Positions 26,239-35,221 of a stretch of DNA of 64,000 bases are shown one piece after another. The notes under the pieces were generated by a model. It had not been told where the DNA came from. It saw only the letters and a list, made by a program, of their open reading frames with translations, and ran no database searches. Position 1 is the stretch's first letter; every line of letters begins with the position of its first letter. The DNA comes from Chryseobacterium sp. Leaf404 (GTDB lineage Bacteria; Bacteroidota; Bacteroidia; Flavobacteriales; Weeksellaceae): positions 1 through 64,000 of the forward strand of contig NZ_LMQM01000013.1 in NCBI RefSeq assembly GCF_001424145.1. The letters are read 5' to 3'. The position numbers and the translations under genes were made by a program.

Positions 26239-26472
26239 TTAACCTTCTTTTTTGTAGATCGTAGGATCGTAGTAAGGATGCTTTCCTTCTGTAGGAGAAT
26301 AATATTCTTTGTCTTTATCGCCACCCAATGTTACTACTAAAACGTAGCACCAATATGTAAAAAGCACACAGCAAACGAAGAATAGAACCCAGTTTAAAAC
26401 ATTTCCGAAGGTGTCGTAAAAACCGAAAGATGCTCTGAAAACTTTACTTAAGAATAGAAAGAAAGACGTCAT
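26239..26472 (-). CDS. DUF6341-like small membrane protein
   Basis: A 77-residue protein with one or two hydrophobic segments (about residues 1-15 and 25-50: LNWVLFFVCCVLFTYWCYVLVVTL) and a hydrophilic tail (YYSPTEGKHPYYDPTIYKK). It resembles the flavobacterial DUF6341 family, which is usually found beside the DUF6427 gene; here the two are divergent with 42 bp between start codons. Function unknown. Confidence 0.75.
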   Translation of the reverse strand: MTSFFLFLSKVFRASFGFYDTFGNVLNWVLFFVCCVLFTYWCYVLVVTLGGDKDKEYYSPTEGKHPYYDPTIYKKEG

Positions 26473-26490
26473 TATTTTCCTTTTTTAAAT

Positions 26491-26498
26491 TAACTTTG
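26491..26498 (+). promoter_or_regulatory. -7 box of the DUF6427-DUF3109 operon
   Basis: TAACTTTG, 16 nt before the ATG at 26515, inside the 42-bp divergent spacer. Confidence 0.5.
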
Positions 26499-26514
26499 CA
26501 CAAATTTATAAAAA

Positions 26515-27420
26515 ATGTTTAGATTACTTTCAAAAGAAAGCAATATTTTTTCAATTCCTGTTTACATTGGCTTTCTTCTTTTAATCGTAATCATATTCAA
26601 TATTCTTGATTTCAGTACTTTAGGTGCTGTCACAACGGCAATTACTTTTTTAGGTGTTGCCCTTGCTTATTTCTGTTTCAACAGCATTGCGCTGAATTAC
26701 CATACACATCTGCCACTTCTACTCTATACGTTTTTCATTTTCGGTCTTTATCCCGGTCATGTTGACCTGGGTGTTGCAGTAGCTTTGCTTACCAATTCTT
26801 TCCTTCTGCTTCTACTTACAAGCACCAATGAGGATCTGAGAAAAAAATCTTATGTTTTGGTGGGAGCTATCATATCGCTGAATTTTATTTTCCTTCCTAC
26901 AACGTGGCCTATGGCAGTTTTTGTACTCATCCACGTTATTGCAACTTCAGAGCGTGTGGGGCTGAATATTTTCAGATTTCTGCTGGGAGTAATTTTAATT
27001 ATGCTCAGTTACTTTTCAGTCGCATATTTTTTGGATATGAGAGAGTGGAATGCCATCTACTTTCCCTTCGGCAAAATGTGGCTCAATGAAGATTACCAGA
27101 CCCTTCTCCCCCTCACACCTATTGCGCTGATGCTGATTTATGCGCTGTATGACCATTTTAAATATTACAATCAAAAAAGCCCTGTAAGCCGTTACAAATA
27201 TACCTTTCTGCTTGTTTTTTCATTGGCTCAGCTTGTAACTATAATTTTATACATGAATAAAAATTATGAGTACCTGATGCTGCTTGCCTTTCCGTCTACC
27301 ATAATAGTAAGCAGAATGCTGAGATTTATGCCCAAATACTGGATGAAAGAGGTAAGTTTCTGGCTTATTATAATAAGTCTTATTAGCTACAGAGCGGTGC
27401 TGGAACTTCAATTAATTTAA
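26515..27420 (+). CDS. DUF6427-like polytopic membrane protein
   Basis: A 301-residue inner-membrane protein with about eight hydrophobic helices and short loops, matching the flavobacterial DUF6427 family. Function unknown. The DUF3109 gene starts 11 bp downstream, and a DUF6341-like gene is divergent upstream; this neighbourhood is conserved in flavobacteria to my knowledge, suggesting a shared envelope-related role. Confidence 0.75.
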   Translation: MFRLLSKESNIFSIPVYIGFLLLIVIIFNILDFSTLGAVTTAITFLGVALAYFCFNSIALNYHTHLPLLLYTFFIFGLYPGHVDLGVAVALLTNSFLLLLLTSTNEDLRKKSYVLVGAIISLNFIFLPTTWPMAVFVLIHVIATSERVGLNIFRFLLGVILIMLSYFSVAYFLDMREWNAIYFPFGKMWLNEDYQTLLPLTPIALMLIYALYDHFKYYNQKSPVSRYKYTFLLVFSLAQLVTIILYMNKNYEYLMLLAFPSTIIVSRMLRFMPKYWMKEVSFWLIIISLISYRAVLELQLI

Positions 27421-27431
27421 TTTAAAAAAGT

Positions 27432-28016
27432 ATGATTCAAATAGATGATAAATTAATTTCTGAAGATATTTTTTCTGAAGAGTTTGTCTGTAACCTTTCA
27501 AAATGCAAAGGTGCATGTTGCGTGGAAGGAGACGTGGGAGCACCTTTAGATCAAAATGAGCTTGAGATTTTAGACCGAATTTACGATAAAGTAAAACCTT
27601 ATCTCACCGCTGAAGGCATCAAAGCTTTAGACGAGCAGGGAACCTGGACTACCGATCCATCAGACGGAATGTACGTAACTCCTATGGTGGAAAACCGCGA
27701 ATGCGCCTATGTAACTTTTGACGAAAGAGGCATCACAAAATGCGGAATCGAAAAAGCCTATGAAGACGGCGCCGTGGATTGGCAGAAACCTATTTCGTGC
27801 CACCTCTACCCTATCAGAATTACAGAATATTCTACATTTTCTGCTCTTAATTACCACGAGTGGAAGGTCTGCAGCGATGCCTGTGCTTTGGGAAAAGAAC
27901 TGCAGGTTCCCGTATATAAATTCCTTAAAACTCCACTGACGAGAAAGTATGGCGAAGATTTTTACACGACCTTGAGCGACGTTGCCGAGGAGTGGAAGAA
28001 GGAGTATGGAGCGTGA
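27432..28016 (+). CDS. DUF3109 family cysteine-rich protein
   Basis: A 194-residue cytoplasmic protein. Eight cysteines are visible in the DUF3109 arrangement: CNLSKCKGACC near residue 22-32, ECAY, KCGIEKAYEDG, CHLYPIRITEY and WKVCSDACALGK. The pattern suggests a bound iron-sulfur cluster or zinc. The family is common in Bacteroidetes with no known activity. Co-transcribed with the DUF6427 gene. Confidence 0.88.
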   Translation: MIQIDDKLISEDIFSEEFVCNLSKCKGACCVEGDVGAPLDQNELEILDRIYDKVKPYLTAEGIKALDEQGTWTTDPSDGMYVTPMVENRECAYVTFDERGITKCGIEKAYEDGAVDWQKPISCHLYPIRITEYSTFSALNYHEWKVCSDACALGKELQVPVYKFLKTPLTRKYGEDFYTTLSDVAEEWKKEYGA

Positions 28017-28080
28017 TTGTGTGGGAGAGTTTGAGGGTTGGAGAGTCTTAGGGTTAAAGAGTTTGAGTGTTTTAATAGTT

Positions 28081-28119
28081 TAGTGGTTTAGTGGTTTAGT
28101 GGTTTAGTGGTTTAGTGGT
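28081..28119 (+). repeat. 8-bp tandem repeat, TAGTGGTT unit
   Basis: Nearly five perfect units, preceded (28021-28080) by degenerate GAGAGTTTGAGGGTT-like DNA. A related stretch occurs inside the LuxE-like gene at 49585-49606. The gap 28017-28368 holds only repeats and a terminator. Confidence 0.9.
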
Positions 28120-28190
28120 AAATTACAGTATTAACGACCTTATAGAAATTTTTGTGGTGGAGAAGAAAGATTCAAAAATCTCAGCACATG

Positions 28191-28240
28191 AAAGTCCCAA
28201 AGGGACGATTTAATAAAGAATAGGATGCAATCCTATTATC
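28191..28240. repeat. Twin palindromes GTCCCAAAGGGAC and ATAGGATGCAATCCTAT
   Basis: Two palindromes (28194-28206 and 28220-28236) 13 bp apart in the gap between the convergent DUF3109 and M16 genes. Confidence 0.6.
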
Positions 28241-28312
28241 ATTTATCGATACCATTACCAATACAACTACCGATACAATTACCAATAATAATCAATAGAA
28301 AATTTAATAAAA

Positions 28313-28350
28313 AACAAAACCACCACAGAATTATCTGCGGGGGTTTTTCA
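28313..28350 (-). terminator. Probable terminator of the M16 peptidase gene
   Basis: On the minus strand, AACCCCCGCAGA / TCTGTGGTGGTT (imperfect, with G-T pairs) followed by TTGTTTTTTATT. Confidence 0.6.
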
Positions 28351-28368
28351 TTTGTAACCGTACAAAAA

Positions 28369-31221
28369 CTATTTCGCTACAGTGGCTTTTACAGCTGCTG
28401 GGGATTCTGCTTTTGGAGCATTCTGCCAGCCGTCTTCAGGCATTAGCATTGCAACAATTCTGTTTTTAGTAAGATATTTTTTTGCTACATCCTGAAGGTC
28501 TTTCACCGTAAGTGCTTTTACTTTTTCCTGATAATTCAGGATTTCATATCTGTCGCTGCCGTCAAGTTGGTTTTTAGCCAGATTGTTCATCCAATATCCA
28601 TTGTCTTTCATATTGGTTTTGTCGTCGTTATACTCGCCTTCTTTGTATTTATCAAGATCTTTCTGTTCCGGGCCTTTATCAATCAATTTCTGAAGTTCTG
28701 TGATTGCACTTTTCGTAAGTTTCTCTGCATTTTCAGGACCGCACGGGAAACTCAAACTGAAACTGTACATATTGTAAGGCACTTTGCTCATACTTCCTCT
28801 TGCACCGCCGCCGTAGATTCCACTCTCGTCTTCTCTTAATTTTTCTATTACTTTAATGGTAGCCACTTCGCCTAATGCTTCTAATGCAATAGCTTCTTTT
28901 TCATTGTAAGGAGTTTCTCCAGCGTACGAAATCGTTACCATACTTTTAGGATCTTTACCTTTTTTGTAGGTTTTCGTGAAGTCTCCGGTGGTCTGTCTGT
29001 AGCCGGTATCTTTAAAAGTGGTTGATTTACCTGTAGAAGGCAGACTTCCAATATACTGAAGAACTTCAGTTTTCAATTTAGCCTCATCCACATTTCCTAC
29101 GAAATAGAAATGGAAATTTCCTGCGTTGCCGAATTTTTCTTTGTAAATATCATAAGCTTTCTTATAATCTGTCGCTGCCCATTCTTTTTCCATAGGAATA
29201 ATTCCCACGAATCTTGGGTTCTTCTGATTCATAAATTTAGCATGCTCGCTTGAAAAATAGAATTGCGGATTAGACAACATGTTATCCAGCATAGCAGACT
29301 GCTTGGTTTTGAAAGCACCAAAAGCTTCCGGACTGTAATTTAAACCTGTGAAATAAGCATACACCATTTCCATGGCAGCAGGAAGGTCTTTCTGTGTCGT
29401 TCTTCCGTTGATTCCTTCTGTTAAATTACCAATAAATGGATTTACACTCACTTGCTTTCCTGCAAGATAATTGGTAAGATCTCCTTTAGACAGACCATTT
29501 ACACCAGCTTCAGCCAAAGCAGAATATGCAAACTGTGTCTTATTAAAATCTGCATCATTAATCAAAGAACTTCCACCCAGACTTCTTGCTGTGAAAACAA
29601 TTTCATCATCTTTAAAATCAGTTTTTTTGAAAGTAACTTTCGCTCCGTTGCTTAGAGTCCAGGTTGTAGTTCCCAGTTTTGCATCGGTTTCAGTTTTGGC
29701 AATTTTAGCGTCAGATTTGAATGGTTTTACCAAATTTTTAACTGCAGCTTTTTCTTCGTAAGGTTTCAGATCAGCCAGTTTCACATCGTCAAAAGCCTTC
29801 AGAACAGCAGCTTCCGTAGGCATTGTAACATTGTCTTTTTTGGGACCTGTGATTACAATTACTCTGCTGTCGTCCGTAACCATTTTTTTGATGATATCGT
29901 TAGTCTGGGCCAATGTTACAGAGGGTAAAAATGTTTCTGTATCTTCATATTCCCATGCGATTCCCGGCATTGGCTCTTTTTCTAAGAAATTTCTTACGTA
30001 TTCGTCAACCAAAACATCGCTTTCAGTTTTGTCGCGGTTGTTGTACGTTCTTTCCACGTTAGACATGATCTGAGCTTTTGCTCTGTCTAATTCACCCTGA
30101 GTAAACCCGAACTTTCTGGCTCTTTCACTTTCTTCCAAAAGCACTTTCAAAGCATTAATCTGAGTTCCTTCTTTTACCATTGCAAACCCCTGGAAAGCTT
30201 CTTTGGTTCTTGCGTAAGTTCCTCCGTGATAAACAGATCCGAAAGTAAATGGAGGATTATTAGAATTAATTAATTCACGTAATCTGTTATTCAGCATCGT
30301 TGAAGCCAGATTTTTCACTAAACTTTCATTGTACTGCTGAACCGTTACATCCGGCTGATAAGCATCTGAATCTTTCATAATAAACTGAACCATAGAATTG
30401 GTTGCATCAGGATCAGTTTCTATCGCTACCAAAGTTTCTTTGTGACTTGGAAGATCAAATACTTTTCTTTCTCTCGGTTTAGAAGGGTTTTTGTATTTAC
30501 CGAAATTATCTTTAATCTTCTTTTCAACCTCATCAACGTTAATGTCTCCCACTACAACAATCGCCATCAGATCCGGTCTGTACCAGTCTTTGTGAAACTG
30601 TCTGATGACATCCGGCTTAAAGTTTTGAAGAACCTCTTTTGTCCCGATAGGAAGTCTGTTGGCGTACTGTGATTTGTAGAGCATCTTAGGAAGATACTTG
30701 TCAGACATTCTTTTGTCTGCACCCAAGCCCAACCTCAATTCTTCCAAAACCACACCTCTTTCTTTGTTGATCTGCTCATCAGTAAGGGTTGCATTGAAAG
30801 CCCAGTCTTCCATTACTTTCAGACCGGAATCCAGATTTCCCGGCTTGTCTAATGGTACAGGAAGCATGTAGACCGTTTCGTCAAAACTTGTGTAAGCATT
30901 TAAGTGCTGTCCGAATTTCACACCGATAGACTGTAGAAAATCCACCAGCTTATTATCAGGGAAGTTTTTGGTTCCGTTGAAGTTCATGTGCTCCATAAAG
31001 TGAGCAAGACCTCTCTGGTTTTCGTCTTCAAGAATAGATCCGGCGTTGATTGCCAGTCTGAAGTCTACTTTTTTCTCCGGTAAAGTGTTTTTTTTGATGT
31101 AATACTTCATCCCGTTCGGAAGAGTACCTGTTTTTACAGAAGGATCCATTGGGATATCCTGAGCAAAAGCCATAGACGACATTAAAACTACTGCCGCTAC
31201 GGACGATAAAATTTTTTTCAT
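28369..31221 (-). CDS. M16 family zinc metallopeptidase, secreted
   Basis: I start at ATG 31221 (950 residues), where the signal peptide begins (MKKILSSVAAVVLMSSMAFA). The zinc motif HFMEH is at residues 74-78 in an active M16 domain (inverted HxxEH), with the third ligand Glu in VVLEELRLGLGADKRM. The second half holds the inactive M16 partner domain plus the R/Y pair region near the C-terminus (ESGIYGGGARGSM). This double-domain, pitrilysin-like protein probably degrades peptides in the periplasm. It is closed by a terminator and separated from the gene at 31403 by another. Confidence 0.95.
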   Translation of the reverse strand: MKKILSSVAAVVLMSSMAFAQDIPMDPSVKTGTLPNGMKYYIKKNTLPEKKVDFRLAINAGSILEDENQRGLAHFMEHMNFNGTKNFPDNKLVDFLQSIGVKFGQHLNAYTSFDETVYMLPVPLDKPGNLDSGLKVMEDWAFNATLTDEQINKERGVVLEELRLGLGADKRMSDKYLPKMLYKSQYANRLPIGTKEVLQNFKPDVIRQFHKDWYRPDLMAIVVVGDINVDEVEKKIKDNFGKYKNPSKPRERKVFDLPSHKETLVAIETDPDATNSMVQFIMKDSDAYQPDVTVQQYNESLVKNLASTMLNNRLRELINSNNPPFTFGSVYHGGTYARTKEAFQGFAMVKEGTQINALKVLLEESERARKFGFTQGELDRAKAQIMSNVERTYNNRDKTESDVLVDEYVRNFLEKEPMPGIAWEYEDTETFLPSVTLAQTNDIIKKMVTDDSRVIVITGPKKDNVTMPTEAAVLKAFDDVKLADLKPYEEKAAVKNLVKPFKSDAKIAKTETDAKLGTTTWTLSNGAKVTFKKTDFKDDEIVFTARSLGGSSLINDADFNKTQFAYSALAEAGVNGLSKGDLTNYLAGKQVSVNPFIGNLTEGINGRTTQKDLPAAMEMVYAYFTGLNYSPEAFGAFKTKQSAMLDNMLSNPQFYFSSEHAKFMNQKNPRFVGIIPMEKEWAATDYKKAYDIYKEKFGNAGNFHFYFVGNVDEAKLKTEVLQYIGSLPSTGKSTTFKDTGYRQTTGDFTKTYKKGKDPKSMVTISYAGETPYNEKEAIALEALGEVATIKVIEKLREDESGIYGGGARGSMSKVPYNMYSFSLSFPCGPENAEKLTKSAITELQKLIDKGPEQKDLDKYKEGEYNDDKTNMKDNGYWMNNLAKNQLDGSDRYEILNYQEKVKALTVKDLQDVAKKYLTKNRIVAMLMPEDGWQNAPKAESPAAVKATVAK

Positions 31222-31323
31222 GTTTGATTTTTTTTGATACGTTTTAGTTAACGTGATAAAATTAAAAAAATTATTCACGTCAAAAAGAAAATTAAACACG
31301 GCGGTGAGTTAAAATATAGTTAA

Positions 31324-31348
31324 ATAAAAAACCGGAAGAGTTTCCGGA
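31324..31348 (-). terminator. Terminator of the LolA-like gene
   Basis: Minus strand: CCGGAAACTCTTCCGG then TTTTTTATTT, 55 bp past the stop of the gene at 31403. Confidence 0.85.
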
Positions 31349-31402
31349 TCATAGTGAGTTCTTTACGATATTAATATGAAGGTTTAAACATCATAAGTAA
31401 AC

Positions 31403-32095
31403 TTAGTCTGTTTTAAAATCCGCATCAGAAACACCGGAATTCAGAATAATTTTTGTGGTTTTGATAGAAATTGTTTGTCCTTTCCTGTCTGCTTCCACTA
31501 ATTCCGGAAATTTGATTCCCTCAACAGTCATGTAACTTTTAACTGTAGAATTACTGCCTCCGTTGATTTCGGATTTATAAAGAAGACCGGTGGCGGCATC
31601 AAAAAAATACCTGCCTTTGGCTGAAGTAAGAACATGGTAGTTTTTACCATCTATCTGTTCTGATGTAACTCCTGTAAAGGTAGACGCTTCATAATTGAGA
31701 GCATCCAGCATTCTTTTAGTTTTAAGATCGGATATCGTCATGGCTGGAATTTCCGTTTTCATTCCTTTCTGTTCCAAAATCCCCCTTTTACCATCAAAAA
31801 CCTGGCTCACTTTAGTTCCCATGATATCCTGAACTGAGTTGAATTTATTTCCCATTTTTTTTGTTGTCATCTTTACCTCCGCATTTGGTGCAGACATGGT
31901 ATTCTCAATAATGATCGTCTTCAAAGATTCAAGTTTAGCTCTGCCACCCAATGCTGTAAGATAATTATCTATAACTTTTTTAGCGGTCATTTGAGAGCTT
32001 GCAGATGATGCTCCTGATGTGGAATTTATCTTCTGTGCTGAAAATGGTTCGGAAAGCGTGAGAATCAATATAAATGGAAGAATGATTTTTTTCAT
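31403..32095 (-). CDS. Secreted LolA-like / outer-membrane lipoprotein-sorting-type protein
   Basis: A 230-residue protein with a signal peptide (IILPFILILTLSEPFSAQ). After a Ser-rich linker, the sequence ALGGRAKLESLKTIIIE, VFDGKRGILEQKGMKTEIP and FPELVEADRKGQTISIKT fits the LolA-like beta-sheet domain often found next to or fused with M16 peptidases in Bacteroidetes. It lies upstream of the M16 gene on the same strand but behind its own terminator. It is probably periplasmic; its ligand is unknown. Confidence 0.75.
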   Translation of the reverse strand: MKKIILPFILILTLSEPFSAQKINSTSGASSASSQMTAKKVIDNYLTALGGRAKLESLKTIIIENTMSAPNAEVKMTTKKMGNKFNSVQDIMGTKVSQVFDGKRGILEQKGMKTEIPAMTISDLKTKRMLDALNYEASTFTGVTSEQIDGKNYHVLTSAKGRYFFDAATGLLYKSEINGGSNSTVKSYMTVEGIKFPELVEADRKGQTISIKTTKIILNSGVSDADFKTD

Positions 32096-32232
32096 TTTAA
32101 ATTAAATTTTGTGGGTAAAGATAGGGAATTTGAATTTCCGAAAAGACGCGCTTTATAACTCTAAATACAATTATTCAGCAAGTCAAATCCTCGCTACACC
32201 CATTGTTCATTTCTTTTAAATCATCTTATCTC

Positions 32233-32240
32233 TATATTTG
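32233..32240 (+). promoter_or_regulatory. -7 box upstream of a secreted protein
   Basis: TATATTTG, 22 nt before the ATG at 32263. Confidence 0.45.
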
Positions 32241-32262
32241 ATCATCATTAAACTGAAATAAA

Positions 32263-32790
32263 ATGCTGAAATCTAAAAACTTTTTGATACTCATAACACT
32301 TTTAGTATCTGTCTTCATTCATGCTCAGGCTTCCGGAAGTACAGATTTTAAATTCAAAGTAAAGTTTGATAAAGACATCCCTGCAGACAAAATTGAAGTT
32401 TTACATTTCAGGAACGGTGGCAATTATTTTGAAAAAATAAACCTTAAACGAAACATCACCACCAATGAAATTGAACTTTCCGGAAGAAATCATTATATCG
32501 TTGGGGCTCAGTTTCCCTTAATTGTATTTAGCTTTAGAGAAAGAAAGAATGATTATTACGAGCCTGAAAAAAAGATTGAAACGTTGAATTTCTTTTATCT
32601 GAAAATTGCAAAAGATAAGATTGGGGATATCGATAAAGAAATCAAATTTACCCGTCAGTTTTCGGCTCTTACAGTTGATTACAAATATATAAAGGAAAAA
32701 ATTGTGTATACCATTGTAGCAAAAGAATCAGATTATCTACAGAACGAGATTCCTGTACTCAGTGAGCTGGTAAAAGTGGATGAAAATTAA
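32263..32790 (+). CDS. Secreted hypothetical protein
   Basis: A 175-residue protein with a signal peptide (NFLILITLLVSVFIHAQ). The mature part is a beta-rich domain (FKFKVKFDKDIPADKIEVLHF, split: FKFKVKFDKD, IPADKIEVLHF) with no recognised family. It is the last ordinary gene before the repeat-bounded region at 32.8-35.9 kb. Confidence 0.75.
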   Translation: MLKSKNFLILITLLVSVFIHAQASGSTDFKFKVKFDKDIPADKIEVLHFRNGGNYFEKINLKRNITTNEIELSGRNHYIVGAQFPLIVFSFRERKNDYYEPEKKIETLNFFYLKIAKDKIGDIDKEIKFTRQFSALTVDYKYIKEKIVYTIVAKESDYLQNEIPVLSELVKVDEN

Positions 32791-32835
32791 GCGTAACATT
32801 GTGGTTTACTAAAAAACAGCAAAACCCTACAACGC

Positions 32836-32895
32836 GGATTTGAACTGCGACTGTATGTACTAAGCAAAGATATTAAATTTGCACTATCGAAGTTT
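32836..32895. repeat. Decayed copy of the right cassette repeat
   Basis: GCGGATTTGAACTGCGACTG ... TAAGCAAAGATATTAAATTTGCACTATCGA aligns with GCGGATTTGCAATCCGTGAC ... TAAGCACGGATCGCAAATCCGCGCTATCGA of the repeat at 35653. This places a remnant right repeat before the first left repeat. Confidence 0.5.
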
Positions 32896-32957
32896 TGGAT
32901 TTGTAGATTGGTTTTGGGATACTTGGCGGGATAGGTTTTCTGTTCCTGATGTAAATT

Positions 32958-33035
32958 TAAATTTGCTGTAATTGTTTATTTGAATATTTTTATTGAAATT
33001 ATAGTTGACGCAATGCGTGAAGCTGAATGTTAGCA
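32958..33035 (+). repeat. Left cassette repeat (R1), copy 1
   Basis: About 78 bp from TAAATTTGCTGTAATTGT through TATTTTTATTGAAAT to CGTGAAGCTGAATGTTAGCA. It matches 35106-35189 along most of its length. It ends 18 bp before the start of the membrane protein gene. Confidence 0.85.
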
Positions 33036-33053
33036 GAAAGTTTTTCCAAGAAT

Positions 33054-33674
33054 ATGGTTAAAAGAAAAGTACTAGAAAAATTAAGTAATATTGAACTTGA
33101 AAAGTATATAAAAACCGAAAGTAGATTTGTTGCTGATGCAATTGAAATTGCCTATGAAATATTAAAATCTAGAGGAAGAACATTTACTGAAATAGAAAAT
33201 GAACAAATTCAAAATTTAATTGAAAACAAAAAAGATAGTGAATCAAAATATGAAGAAATTAAAAATAATGGTTGGGATAAAAATTACTCGGAAGATGAAA
33301 ATGCAGTAGAACTATATACGAATAGAGTAATTTGGATTTATTGTTTACTTGTAGGGGTAATTTTAGGTTCATTTTTACAAGTTTATAACTTCATCAAATT
33401 AAAGAGAACTAAAGCCGCTATCGTAACTTTAGTATTTGGAATTGTATATTCAACCTCTCAAGTAATTATAATGAACTATATTGGTGACGTAAAATACGGT
33501 AGATATTCACTTAGAATATTTCTTTCTGGAGTTGGAGCGCTTGGATTAATAGCTATTAAAGAGAATTTATTTAAGGATTCAACTGAGTATCGAGCAAAAT
33601 CTCTTACATTACCTGTAATTATCGCAGTATTAATACACATTTACTTAATCTATACTATCTTTTTTGAATCCTAA
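33054..33674 (+). CDS. Hypothetical membrane protein (cassette cargo 1)
   Basis: I prefer ATG 33054 (MVKRKVLEKLSNIELEKYI); an ATG at 33027 exists but lies inside the shared left repeat. The 206-residue product has a soluble helical N-terminal third (degenerate repeat-like EAIEIAYEILKSRGR motif: ESRFVADAIEIAYEILKSR) and four hydrophobic helices from about residue 90 to the end. No known family is recognised. The DNA is markedly AT-rich. It is bounded by repeats R1 and R2, the same pair that flank an unrelated gene at 35222, so it is probably exchangeable cargo. Confidence 0.7.
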   Translation: MVKRKVLEKLSNIELEKYIKTESRFVADAIEIAYEILKSRGRTFTEIENEQIQNLIENKKDSESKYEEIKNNGWDKNYSEDENAVELYTNRVIWIYCLLVGVILGSFLQVYNFIKLKRTKAAIVTLVFGIVYSTSQVIIMNYIGDVKYGRYSLRIFLSGVGALGLIAIKENLFKDSTEYRAKSLTLPVIIAVLIHIYLIYTIFFES

Positions 33675-33685
33675 AAAAAAGCGAT

Positions 33686-33961
33686 GATGTAGATTTACAA
33701 TCCGTGACTTTACACAATGAATGTTATTAAAATATAAGAGTCACCAGTGTAAGTTAGAAATAAGCACGGATTGCAAATCCGCGCTATCGAAAGAGATTGC
33801 TTCCCAGAAGAATCGGGACAGGTTGTTCCTCGCAATGACGCCGTAAAACAACATCTCGCAATAACGAATACAAACAACAAAACCCACCAAGGCGGTGGGT
33901 TTTGATATATTAAAAAAGAGAAAATTACTTCTTCAATTCTTCCAAAAATCTCCTTGAGAGA
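33686..33961 (+). repeat. Right cassette repeat (R2), copy 1, with decayed tig 3' end
   Basis: About 276 bp matching 35653-35937. In order: an inverted repeat (33692-33706 / 33765-33779), CGCTATCGAAAGAGATTGC, TCGGGACAGGTTGTTCCTCG, a perfect terminator, and 30-40 bp whose minus strand reads SRRFLEELKK-stop, a changed copy of the trigger factor ending DEFLEELKK-stop. This shows that the module was duplicated together with the end of tig. Confidence 0.88.
33879..33903. terminator. Terminator inside R2 copy 1
   Basis: AAAACCCACC-AAGGC-GGTGGGTTTT, a perfect 10-bp stem. Serves cargo gene 1 (+) and possibly the sorting-domain gene (-). Confidence 0.9.
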
Positions 33962-33969
33962 TTACTTTT

Positions 33970-34932
33970 TTATTGTTTTACAAATCTCGTAGAAGTGATA
34001 TTTCCTTTTTTATCCAGCATCTGCAAAATATAAACCCCTTTGGGCAAAGAGGTAACATTTAGCTGAGGTGTGGGTACGCTGTTTTTTTGCGTCATCAACT
34101 TCTGGCCCGCAAAATTATAAATATTTAATTCCGTGATCTCTGTGGCAGATTTTACATACAGATTATCTGTTACCGGGTTTGGGTAAACAGATAAACCATC
34201 ATCTAACGTTACAGATTTCACTCCAAGCGTATCAGCAGAATTAATTTTTACATAGGAAAAATTACCATTGGTTACGTTACCCGTTCCCTGCCAACAGGCG
34301 GAGAACAGAGTTCCATAACCAGCTCCAGTATTTGTACTTGTTACAGAATGTGTGGATGTGGAAGTGGTATTACTGCCCAAATGGCGGATTTCAATGATCA
34401 GATTTCCTCCATTATAAAGATAAGGGGTATCAAACATTAATGCATAGCTGAAAGCGTTGGGATCAGAACCAGCCGTTAAAGATCCTGCCGGTATCACCAG
34501 ACTTCCTGATTTTACCATCGTTTGCGTTCCCACGATATTCGCAGAAAAATTAAGCTGCCTGTTAGCGGGATCTACACCGTTACTTAAATAAATTTCATAG
34601 CTCCCGTAAGTTGCATCCACCGGAGGCCATGATGCACTGGCAGAAGCGCTTAATCTGAAAGAAATAGAAGTAAGATATTTGCCGGATAGACTCGCAACTT
34701 GAGAATCATCAATCAGCATCTGATATGTTCTTGCTGCATTTGCCAACGGCCCTAAAAATGTACCGCTAACATTACTGTCTGGGACAGTTTGTGAGGTCTG
34801 CGCATAAACATTGGAAATCAACCCCATCATTGCTATCAACACTACAGTTACCAAAGTTTTGAACCTGCCTTGTAAATGCAAAAAACCTGAAATTACAGAT
34901 AGGTTTTGAATAAAGAGTAAACTTATTTTCAT
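33970..34932 (-). CDS. T9SS type A sorting domain protein
   Basis: A 320-residue secreted protein. The signal peptide is preceded by a 24-residue stretch (membrane core LVTVVLIAMMGLISNVYAQ), and no nearer Met makes a better start. Residues about 45-235 are a beta-rich Thr/Ser region typical of surface proteins (GTFLGPLANAARTYQMLIDD start). The last 75 residues are a Por/type IX sorting domain: SVYPNPVTDNLYVKS, ITELNIYNFAGQKLM, LNVTSLPKGVYILQM and the terminal RFVKQ. It lies between two R2 copies on the opposite strand to the cargo genes; its 3' end abuts the decayed tig fragment. Confidence 0.88.
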   Translation of the reverse strand: MKISLLFIQNLSVISGFLHLQGRFKTLVTVVLIAMMGLISNVYAQTSQTVPDSNVSGTFLGPLANAARTYQMLIDDSQVASLSGKYLTSISFRLSASASASWPPVDATYGSYEIYLSNGVDPANRQLNFSANIVGTQTMVKSGSLVIPAGSLTAGSDPNAFSYALMFDTPYLYNGGNLIIEIRHLGSNTTSTSTHSVTSTNTGAGYGTLFSACWQGTGNVTNGNFSYVKINSADTLGVKSVTLDDGLSVYPNPVTDNLYVKSATEITELNIYNFAGQKLMTQKNSVPTPQLNVTSLPKGVYILQMLDKKGNITSTRFVKQ

Positions 34933-35105
34933 ACTTTAATTTTTTAATTATCAGAAAGATACAATTTTATTTTGAAAACTAAGCGTGTATTTTATTAAAA
35001 ACACTATAGCTTCAAATCTCGATGTAAATGATGTTTCGCCGCTGCAAAGTCTCATGACTGTGGGCAAAATCATAAAAAACAATTATGAAGACCCTCAATA
35101 TGAAT

Positions 35106-35189
35106 TAAATTTGCTGTAATTGTATATTTGAGTATTTTTATTGAAAATATAGTTTGGATTAACGGAATACGTGAAGCTAAATGTTAGCA
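35106..35189 (+). repeat. Left cassette repeat (R1), copy 2
   Basis: TAAATTTGCTGTAATTGT ... TATTTTTATTGAAAA ... CGTGAAGCTAAATGTTAGCA. Its closing GTTAGCA is matched by an inverted TGCTAAC at 35643-35649, after cargo gene 2. Confidence 0.85.
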
Positions 35190-35221
35190 ACAATAGTAAA
35201 ACGATACAAACAATCATACGA

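Noticed and set aside
28081..28119. Possible CRISPR array from regular repeats
   Set aside because: Repeats are 8 bp with no spacers and no cas genes occur in the window.
28225..28446. 73-residue frame in the gap after the DUF3109 gene
   Set aside because: It is made of repeat DNA (PIQLPIQLP) and runs into the M16 gene in antisense.
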